A stretch of DNA of 64,000 nt from Leisingera methylohalidivorans DSM 14336 (GTDB taxonomy: Bacteria; Pseudomonadota; Alphaproteobacteria; Rhodobacterales; Rhodobacteraceae). Where the stretch lies: assembly GCF_000511355.1 (NCBI RefSeq), contig NC_023135.1, positions 3,648,838-3,712,837 on the forward strand, written 5' to 3'. Position 1 is the stretch's first letter; the number at the start of each line of letters is the position of its first letter. The position numbers were made by a program, and so were the translations under genes. A model generated the notes under the pieces. It searched no databases. It was not told where the DNA came from and saw only the letters and a list, made by a program, of their open reading frames with translations. Below are positions 55,140-62,301 of this stretch, one piece after another.

Positions 55140-57919
55140 CGATGATTGCAGGCATCGGCTTTACCGTGCCCTGGCTGTTGCTGGGGCTGTTGGCCTTGCC
55201 GGTGCTGTGGCTGCTGCTGCGGGCAGTGCCGCCGGCGCCGAAGCGGCAGCCGTTTCCGGCGGTGACGCTGCTCTTGGGCCTGAAGGACGACGAAAGCCTG
55301 TCCGACCGCACCCCCTGGTGGCTGTTGCTGCTGCGGATGCTGGCGGTGGCGGCGGCGATCATCGGGCTGGCCGGGCCGGTGCTGAACCCCTCGGCCGAAG
55401 AGCCCGGCGGCCGCGGGCCGCTGCTGATCGTGATGGATGCCAGCTGGGGCGGGGCTGCGGGCTGGGCGCAGACCAGGGCCCAGGCCGCGGCGCAGCTGGA
55501 GGAGGCGGGCCGCGCCGGACGCCCGGTGGCGGTGCTGCGGCTGAGCGCGCCGGAAGTGTTGCAATTCCGCGCTGCCAGCGACTGGCAGCGGCAGCTGGCC
55601 GGGCTGGCGCCCCTGCCCTGGCAGCCGGGGCCGGATCAGCTGCAGCAGGCCTTGGCCGCGATCGGCGGGGCCGAGGGCGGGTTTGACTCCATCTGGTTCA
55701 GCGACGGGCTGGCGTATCCGGGCCGCGGCGGGCTGATCGAAGCCCTGGGCCGCCGCGGCGGCATCGAAGTTTATGAGCAGCCGCTGCCGGTGCTGGGGCT
55801 GCTGCCCGCCAGCTATTCCGGCGGCGCGATCGAACTGACGGTGCAGCGCAGCCGCGGCGGCCCGGCGCAGGAGATTTCGGTGGTCGCGCAGGGCATGGAC
55901 CCGGGCGGCACCGCCCGCAGCCTGGCAGCACTGCCGCTGCGGTTTGCCGATGGCGCCCGCAGCGCCACCGCTGAGCTGTCGCTGCCGGCTGAGCTGCGCG
56001 CGCGGCTGTCGCGGTTCGAAATCCGCGATGTGAAATCCGCAGGCGCAGTGGCGCTGACCGACGACAGCTTGCGCCGCCGCGAGGTGGCGCTGGTCTCCTC
56101 AGCCAGCGAGGATGAGGCGCTGGCGCTGCTGTCGCCGCTGCACTACCTGCGCCAGGCGCTGGCGCCCTCGGCTGAGCTGCTGGAGGGTTCGCTGGCAGAC
56201 CTGCTGCCTGCGAACCCGGATGTGATCGTGCTGGCGGATGTGGCGCGGCTGGCGCCGGCGCAGGAACAGGCGGTGATCCAATGGGTCGAAAACGGCGGCC
56301 TGCTGCTGCGTTTTGCCGGGCCGCGGCTGGCCGCCAGCGACACCGCCCGCAGCGGCGAGGAACCCCTGATGCCGGTGCGGTTGCGCATTGGCGGCCGCAG
56401 CATCGGCGGCGCGATGAGCTGGGGCGAGCCGAAGACACTGGCGCCTTTTGCCGAAACCTCGCCGTTTTACGGGCTGGAGGTGCCGGGCGAGGTCTCGGTC
56501 AGCTCGCAGGTGGTGGCGCAGCCCGATCCGCAACTGGCGGACCGGGTGATTGCCGAACTGGGTGACGGCACGCCGCTGGTCACCCGCAAGACGCTGGGCC
56601 AGGGCCAGGTGGTATTGTTTCACGTGACCGCCAATGCGGAATGGAGCAGCCTGCCGCTGTCGGGCCTGTTTGTATCGATGCTGGAGCGGCTGGCGGTGTC
56701 CTCCGCCGCCGCCGCGCCCCAGGCCGAGGACCTGGAGGGCACCACCTGGACCCCGGTTGAAGTGCTGGACGGCTTTGGCCGGCTGGCGGCGGCGGAAACG
56801 CTGCCGGGCGTCAAGGGCCCGGATCTGGTGGCGGCGCCCGCCGGGCCGGAGCTGCGCCCCGGTGTTTATGACGGCGGGCGCCGGATGCTGGCCCGCAATG
56901 TGCTGCGCCCCGGCGATGAGCTGCAGGCGGCGCGCTGGCCTGCCTCGGTTGCGGTCAGCAGCTATGACGCGCCGCAGGAGCTGCCGCTGGGCGGCGCGCT
57001 GCTGACGCTGGCGCTGCTGCTGCTGGCGGCGGATGTGCTGGGCACCCTGGCGCTCTCCGGCCTTCTGGGCAGGGCCCGGACTGCGGCGCTGGCGGCTGCG
57101 CTGGGGCTGGCGGCATCGGCCGCGCCGCAGGCGCTGCGGGCGCAGGACGCACCGGCGCCTGAGGATTTCAGGGCGGCGGAGCTGGCCTCGGAGCTGGTGC
57201 TGGCGCATGTGCTGACCGGCGAGCCGGAGGTGGACCGCATCGCGGCGGCCGGCCTGCGCGGATTGTCCGAGACGCTGTTCTTCCGCACCTCGGTCGAGCC
57301 TGCCGCCCCCGCGGGCGTCGATCTGGAGCGCGACGAGCTGGCGTTTTTTCCGCTTCTGTACTGGCCGGTGACGCGGGATCAGCCGCTGCCCTCCTCCGCG
57401 GCTTACCGCAAGCTGAACGCATATCTGCGCGCCGGCGGCATGATTCTGTTCGACACCCGGGATGCGGATCTGACGGTCTCCGGCGCCACCAGCCCGGCAT
57501 CGCGGCGGCTGCAGCAGATTGCCCTGCCGCTAGACGTGCCGCCGCTGGAAGTGCTGCCGGAAGATCATGTGCTGACGCGCGCTTTTTACCTGCTGCAGGC
57601 CTTTCCCGGGCGCCACAGCCGCGGCCCGGTCTGGGTCGAGGCGGCGCCGCCCGGCGCGGAACAGGCCGAGGGCATCCCGTTCCGCAACCTCAACGACGGG
57701 GTGACGCCGGTGGTGATCGGCGGCAATGACTGGGCGGCGGCCTGGGCGGTGGACGGCAACGGGCGGCCCTTGCTGCCGGTCGGGCGCGGCTATGCCGGCG
57801 AGCGGCAGCGCGAGCTGGCGTTCCGGTTCGGCGTCAACCTGGTGATGCATGTGCTGACCGGCAATTACAAATCCGACCAGGTGCATGTGCCGGCCCTGCT
57901 GGACCGGCTGGGGCAATAG
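55136..57919 (+). CDS. DUF4159 / BatA-type membrane protein
   Basis: 927-residue protein. The first 80 residues carry two membrane helices separated by a conserved loop (PPAPKRQPFPAVTLL), the BatA N-terminal domain. Then a large extracytoplasmic part with a VWA-like fold (IVMDASWGG; the metal-binding MIDAS motif is not conserved), and a helix pair near residues 620-665 followed by a DUF4159 domain (about 710-920, with LERDELAFFPLLYWPV). It is likely the membrane partner of the MoxR-DUF58 module, facing the periplasm. ATG 55136 overlaps the DUF58 stop by 4 nt; the frame is open further upstream within DUF58. Confidence 0.88.
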   Translation: MTMIAGIGFTVPWLLLGLLALPVLWLLLRAVPPAPKRQPFPAVTLLLGLKDDESLSDRTPWWLLLLRMLAVAAAIIGLAGPVLNPSAEEPGGRGPLLIVMDASWGGAAGWAQTRAQAAAQLEEAGRAGRPVAVLRLSAPEVLQFRAASDWQRQLAGLAPLPWQPGPDQLQQALAAIGGAEGGFDSIWFSDGLAYPGRGGLIEALGRRGGIEVYEQPLPVLGLLPASYSGGAIELTVQRSRGGPAQEISVVAQGMDPGGTARSLAALPLRFADGARSATAELSLPAELRARLSRFEIRDVKSAGAVALTDDSLRRREVALVSSASEDEALALLSPLHYLRQALAPSAELLEGSLADLLPANPDVIVLADVARLAPAQEQAVIQWVENGGLLLRFAGPRLAASDTARSGEEPLMPVRLRIGGRSIGGAMSWGEPKTLAPFAETSPFYGLEVPGEVSVSSQVVAQPDPQLADRVIAELGDGTPLVTRKTLGQGQVVLFHVTANAEWSSLPLSGLFVSMLERLAVSSAAAAPQAEDLEGTTWTPVEVLDGFGRLAAAETLPGVKGPDLVAAPAGPELRPGVYDGGRRMLARNVLRPGDELQAARWPASVAVSSYDAPQELPLGGALLTLALLLLAADVLGTLALSGLLGRARTAALAAALGLAASAAPQALRAQDAPAPEDFRAAELASELVLAHVLTGEPEVDRIAAAGLRGLSETLFFRTSVEPAAPAGVDLERDELAFFPLLYWPVTRDQPLPSSAAYRKLNAYLRAGGMILFDTRDADLTVSGATSPASRRLQQIALPLDVPPLEVLPEDHVLTRAFYLLQAFPGRHSRGPVWVEAAPPGAEQAEGIPFRNLNDGVTPVVIGGNDWAAAWAVDGNGRPLLPVGRGYAGERQRELAFRFGVNLVMHVLTGNYKSDQVHVPALLDRLGQ

Positions 57920-57928
57920 GGGAACGCG

Positions 57929-59971
57929 ATGACACAGACGATCCTGTTTGATCCGCTGGTGCCCTGGCCGGTGATCTGGACCGCCGGCGCCATCACCCTG
58001 GCGGCGCTGCTGCTGGGCCTGTGGAAGGGTCTGTCAGGCTGGGCGCTGCGGGCGCTGGCGGCGCTGGTTTTATTGGCGGCGCTGGCAGGCCCGGTGCATC
58101 AAAGCGAGGACCGCGCGCCGCTCAGCGATATCGTGATTGTGGCCGAGGACCAGACCGCCAGCCAGCAGCTGCGCGGCCGCCCGGAGCAGACGGCGCGCGC
58201 ACGGACCCAGCTGAAGGCGGCATTGGCGGCCCGGGCTGGCACCGAGGTGCGCTGGGTCACCGTTCCGGACAGCGAAGGCGACGCCGGCACCCGTCTGCTG
58301 GCGGCCATCGCGCAGGCGCTGGCGGATGAGCCGCGGGCGCGGGTGGCAGGCGTTATCGCCTTGTCCGACGGCCAGGTGCATGACGCGGGCCAGGCGTTGA
58401 ACCTGCCTGCGCCGATGCATCTGCTGCTGACCGGCCGCGCAGACGACTGGGACCGCCGCCTGGTCGTGAAAAACGCGCCCGGCTTTGCCATCATCGGCGA
58501 GCCGGTGAAGCTGACGCTGCGGATCGAGGATCAGGGCGCGGCGCCGGCTGAGGGCGGTTTTGCTGATCTGGACATCTCGGTCGGCGGCGATGCGCCGCAG
58601 CGCTTTACCCTGCCTGTGGGTGTCGATTTCGAGCTGCCGATGGTGCTGCAGCACGGCGGCCGCAATGTGATCCGGTTCAGCCTGCCCGAGGAACCGGGCG
58701 AGCTGACGGCACGCAACAACACGGCGCTGGTGCAGATCAACGGGGTCCGGGACCGGCTGCGGGTGCTGCTGGTCTCGGGCGAGCCGCATGCCGGCGGGCG
58801 CACCTGGCGCAACCTGCTGAAATCCGACAGCGCCGTGGATCTGGTGCATTTCACCATCCTGCGCCCGCCCGAAAAGCAGGACGGGGTGCCGGTCGAGGAG
58901 CTGTCGCTGATCGCCTTCCCGACCCGCGAGCTGTTTCTGGAAAAGATCGAGGATTTCGACCTGATCATATTCGACCGCTACAAGCGCCGCGGCATCCTGC
59001 CGGCGGTCTATCTGGACAATGTGGCCAATTACGCCATGGGCGGCGGCGCGGTGCTGGTGGCGGCCGGGCCGGATTTTGCCAGCGCCGACAGCATCTACCG
59101 CTCGCCGCTGTCGCTGATCCTGCCGGCCGAACCCTCGGCGCGGGTACTGAAGGAGGCCTACCGCCCGGAAGTGACGGATCTGGGCAAGCAGCATCCGGTG
59201 ACCTCGGGCCTGGAGGGGGCGGCGGATTGGGGCCGCTGGCTGCGCCAGATTGAGCTGCGCCGCCCCGAAGGCCATGTGCTGATGAGCGGCGCGGGCGAGC
59301 GGCCGCTGCTGGTGCTGAACCGGGTCGGCGAGGGCCGGGTGGCGCTCTTGGCCTCGGATCATGCCTGGCTGTGGAGCCGCGGCTATGAGGGCGGCGGGCC
59401 GCAGCTGGAGCTGCTGCGCCGCCTGGCCCATTGGATGATGAAGGAACCCGAGCTGGAGGAAGAAGCGCTGTGGGCCGAGGCTTCGGGCCGGCGGATGCGG
59501 ATCCTGCGGCGCACCCTGGCCGGGCAGGCGGGACCGGTGACGGTGACCAACCCGGATGGCTCCACCGTGGAGCTGGCGCTGCGCCAGACCGCGCCGGGCC
59601 AGTGGGAGGCCCGCTATCAAGGGCCGGAAGCGGGGCTGTACCGGCTGGAAGAAGGCGGCGAGACGGCGGTGGCCGGACTGGGGCCTGCGGCACCGAAGGA
59701 ATTCGAGGAAACCATTGCCACCGGCGCTGTGCTGGCGCCGGTGCTGGACCCCTTGCGCGGCGGTGTGCTGCGGCTGGAGGAGGGGATGCCGTCCTTGCGC
59801 AATGTGCGGTCCGGGCGCCCGGCTGCGGGGCGCGGCTGGATCGGCCTGACGCCGCGCGCGGCTTATGAAACCCTGTCGGTCAGCCAGGGACCGCTGCTGC
59901 CCGGCTGGCTGGCGCTGCTGATGGCCTCCTTCTTCATTGTCGCGGGCTGGCTCCGCGAAGGCCGCCGCTAG
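57929..59971 (+). CDS. Large membrane protein of the MoxR operon (VWA/glutamine-amidotransferase-like)
   Basis: 680-residue protein with two N-terminal membrane helices (residues about 8-28 and 33-51), a long extracytoplasmic domain and a single C-terminal helix (about 655-675, WLALLMASFFIVAGWL). The middle contains a segment resembling the class-I glutamine-amidotransferase-like fold found in Bat-type membrane proteins (ILPAVYLDNVANYAMGGGAVLV near 355-376). I do not recognise a specific family name. It begins 9 nt after the DUF4159 gene and is the last gene of the module, followed by a repeat and a long hairpin. Confidence 0.75.
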   Translation: MTQTILFDPLVPWPVIWTAGAITLAALLLGLWKGLSGWALRALAALVLLAALAGPVHQSEDRAPLSDIVIVAEDQTASQQLRGRPEQTARARTQLKAALAARAGTEVRWVTVPDSEGDAGTRLLAAIAQALADEPRARVAGVIALSDGQVHDAGQALNLPAPMHLLLTGRADDWDRRLVVKNAPGFAIIGEPVKLTLRIEDQGAAPAEGGFADLDISVGGDAPQRFTLPVGVDFELPMVLQHGGRNVIRFSLPEEPGELTARNNTALVQINGVRDRLRVLLVSGEPHAGGRTWRNLLKSDSAVDLVHFTILRPPEKQDGVPVEELSLIAFPTRELFLEKIEDFDLIIFDRYKRRGILPAVYLDNVANYAMGGGAVLVAAGPDFASADSIYRSPLSLILPAEPSARVLKEAYRPEVTDLGKQHPVTSGLEGAADWGRWLRQIELRRPEGHVLMSGAGERPLLVLNRVGEGRVALLASDHAWLWSRGYEGGGPQLELLRRLAHWMMKEPELEEEALWAEASGRRMRILRRTLAGQAGPVTVTNPDGSTVELALRQTAPGQWEARYQGPEAGLYRLEEGGETAVAGLGPAAPKEFEETIATGAVLAPVLDPLRGGVLRLEEGMPSLRNVRSGRPAAGRGWIGLTPRAAYETLSVSQGPLLPGWLALLMASFFIVAGWLREGRR

Positions 59972-59989
59972 GGCCGCGCAAGGCAGGCA

Positions 59990-60062
59990 CTCCCGCCCGC
60001 CGCCTGCGCCTTGAAAGGCACTGCTCCGGTTGGGCCAAGCGCCGCGCCAAAGGCGCGGCGCC
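59990..60062 (+). repeat. Structured intergenic repeat, copy 7
   Basis: Box CTCCCGCCCG, stem GCCTT-GA-AAGGC, box CGGTTGGGCC and the perfect 10-bp final stem GCGCCGCGCC-AAA-GGCGCGGCGC. It lies just beyond the last gene of the MoxR operon. Confidence 0.75.
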
Positions 60063-60063
60063 G

Positions 60064-60090
60064 GTCGCTTCGGGCACAGCCCGAAGCGAC
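60064..60090. terminator. Strong hairpin between convergent MoxR operon and pbpC
   Basis: A perfect 12-bp stem (GTCGCTTCGGGC / GCCCGAAGCGAC) with an ACA loop, directly after repeat copy 7. The MoxR operon and pbpC converge here, so it may end both. No T-run follows. Confidence 0.65.
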
Positions 60091-60150
60091 ACACCTCTTG
60101 CCCGGCAAGGCCCCGCGTCAATCGATCCGCCCCGGTAACCGATCCGCCCG

Positions 60151-62301
60151 TCAGTCGATCCGCAAATCAACCCGGTCCGAGCGGCCTGCGCCGTCGATAA
60201 TCACCAGCGAGGAAAACCCGGGGCCGGGGCTGGGGACCGAGAACTCGCGCTGTCTTTGCCCGGAAAGCACCGGCTGCCCATTCGCCAGCACCAGGAATGG
60301 CGCGGTGCCGCCGCGCAGTTTCAGGGTGAGGCCGCCGCTGTCCAGCCCCAGCCGGGCGCCGTCGGGCGGGAAGATCAGTTCCGGCGCATCTGCCGGCGCT
60401 GAGAACGCCGCATCGCGGGGCCGGAAGCGCTGCAGCGGCTGCGGCAATTCGGCGGAGCTGACGATCAGCGTCGCGGGCGGCGGCGGCGGCAGCGGGTCCA
60501 GCACGGGTTTCAGACGCCCGAAGGCTTCGAACAGCACAGGTGCCGCCAGATCGCCGCCGAAGATCCCCGGCACCGGGGTGCCGTCGGCGCGGCCCATCCA
60601 GACCCCGACCGCATGGCGCCCGTCCCAGCCGATCGCCCAGGCGTCGCGGTGGCCATAGGAGGTGCCGGTCTTATAGGCAATGGTGCCGCGGCGCGCGCCC
60701 GCAGGCACCGGCAGGCCGCGCAGGATGTCGCCAACCTGCCAGGCGGCCTCGGGCGAGATCAGGCGGCCTGCGGCCTGCGGGGCCTCGCCCTGCACCATCC
60801 GCAGCCTTGGCCCCTGCCCGCCTGCCGCCAGCCCGGCGTACAGCTGCACCATGCCCTGCAGGCTGATGCCGACGCCGCCAAGCGACAGCGCCAGACCGGG
60901 GGCGCCGCCGGGCAGCTCTGGCTTGGCGCCGCCTGCGCGCAGGGACGCCATCAGCCGGGCCGGGCCCAGCTCCTGCGTCAGCTTCACCACGGGGATGTTG
61001 AGCGATTGCTGCAGCGCCTCGCGGACGCGGATGTCGCCGCGGAACGCGCCGTCGAAATTCTGCGGCGCATAGCCTGCAAAATCGGCCGGGCCGTCGTGGA
61101 TCAGCGTTTCCGGATGCGCCAGGCCCTGGTCGAAGGCCAGCCCGTAGACCAGCGGTTTCAGGGTGGAACCGGGCGAGCGGAGGGCCTGTGTCATATCGAC
61201 AAAACCGCGCCGCTGGTCCGCGCTGGAATAGCCGGGCGAGCCGACCAGCGCCAGCACCTCGCCGGTCTGGTGATCGGCGGCGATCAGCGCGGCGGAGAGG
61301 CGGCTACCGCCCGCACGGGCCGCCTCTGCTGCCAGATGCTGCATCTGCGCCTGGATCTGCCCGTCGATGGTCAGGCGGATCAGCCGCTGGCCCGGTTGCG
61401 CAGCCTTTACCCGGTCGGCCAGATGCGGCGCCAGCTGCGGGAAGGCACCCATGCGGTGCGGCAGCGGGGTGCGGCTTGCGGTCTTTGCCTGTTCCGCTGT
61501 CAGAATTCCCTGCCGCTGCATCCGGGCCAGCACCCGGTCGCGGGCCTTGCTTGCGGCTTCGGGAAAGCGGTCGGGGCGGCGGCGTTCGGGGGATTGCGGC
61601 AGGGCGACCAGCAGCGCGGCTTCGGCCGGGGTCAGCCGGTGCGGCTCCTTGCCGAACCAGCTGTAGGCCGCCGCGCGGATGCCCTCGGCTGCGCCGCCAT
61701 AGGGGGCGTGGGTCAGGTAGAGTGTCAGGATCCGGTCCTTGCTGAGGCGGCGCTCCAGCGCCAGCGCCACCCGCATCTGGCGCAGCTTGCCTGCCCAGCG
61801 GCCGGTGGTGCCATCCTCCAGCAGGCGCGCCACCTGCATGGTGAGGGTGGAGCCGCCGGAGACCGCGCGGCCGTTCCACAGCGCCTGTCCGGCGGCACGG
61901 ATCAGGGCCATGGGGTCGACGCCGGCGTGGGAGTAAAAGCGCTTGTCTTCGTAGCGCAAGAGCATCTTGAGAAAGCGCGGGTCGGCGTCTGCGGGCTGCA
62001 CGGCGAGGCGCCAGAGACCGGTGCCGGCCGGGTAGGCGCGCAGCAGCTTGCCGTTGCGGTCAAGCACTTCGGTGGAGGTTTCCGCGAGGGTGAGCGGCAG
62101 GTCTGTGCGCTCGATCCAAGCGTCAAAGCTGCGGTAGCCGGAAAGCGCCGCAACGAGAGCGAACATCAAAATTGCGGCGCGCCATTTCCACCTTCGGCCC
62201 GGCGGCACCGCCGGGCCGCGCCCGGGCCTCCCCATAGGAGGGCGCTTCGCACCCCCCCAGGCCCGGGCGCGGCCCTCAGCTTTGGTCCGCCAGCGTTTCA
62301 C
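60151..62301 (-). CDS. pbpC: Penicillin-binding protein 1C
   Basis: 716-residue bifunctional class A PBP. A membrane helix (about 45-60) follows a basic leader. The glycosyltransferase 51 domain (about 75-245) contains RFYSHAGVDP and GGSTLTMQV. The transpeptidase domain has the nucleophile motif SPGSTLKPL (SxxK, near residue 380) and KTGTSYG (near 545). A small C-terminal domain (BiPBP_C, about 620-716) follows. The start is a GTG overlapping the stop of the alpha-2-macroglobulin gene (GTGA). PbpC is encoded with bacterial alpha-2-macroglobulin in many Proteobacteria, and the pair is thought to guard and repair the periplasm when the envelope is breached. Confidence 0.92.
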   Translation of the reverse strand: MKRWRTKAEGRARAWGGAKRPPMGRPGRGPAVPPGRRWKWRAAILMFALVAALSGYRSFDAWIERTDLPLTLAETSTEVLDRNGKLLRAYPAGTGLWRLAVQPADADPRFLKMLLRYEDKRFYSHAGVDPMALIRAAGQALWNGRAVSGGSTLTMQVARLLEDGTTGRWAGKLRQMRVALALERRLSKDRILTLYLTHAPYGGAAEGIRAAAYSWFGKEPHRLTPAEAALLVALPQSPERRRPDRFPEAASKARDRVLARMQRQGILTAEQAKTASRTPLPHRMGAFPQLAPHLADRVKAAQPGQRLIRLTIDGQIQAQMQHLAAEAARAGGSRLSAALIAADHQTGEVLALVGSPGYSSADQRRGFVDMTQALRSPGSTLKPLVYGLAFDQGLAHPETLIHDGPADFAGYAPQNFDGAFRGDIRVREALQQSLNIPVVKLTQELGPARLMASLRAGGAKPELPGGAPGLALSLGGVGISLQGMVQLYAGLAAGGQGPRLRMVQGEAPQAAGRLISPEAAWQVGDILRGLPVPAGARRGTIAYKTGTSYGHRDAWAIGWDGRHAVGVWMGRADGTPVPGIFGGDLAAPVLFEAFGRLKPVLDPLPPPPPATLIVSSAELPQPLQRFRPRDAAFSAPADAPELIFPPDGARLGLDSGGLTLKLRGGTAPFLVLANGQPVLSGQRQREFSVPSPGPGFSSLVIIDGAGRSDRVDLRID

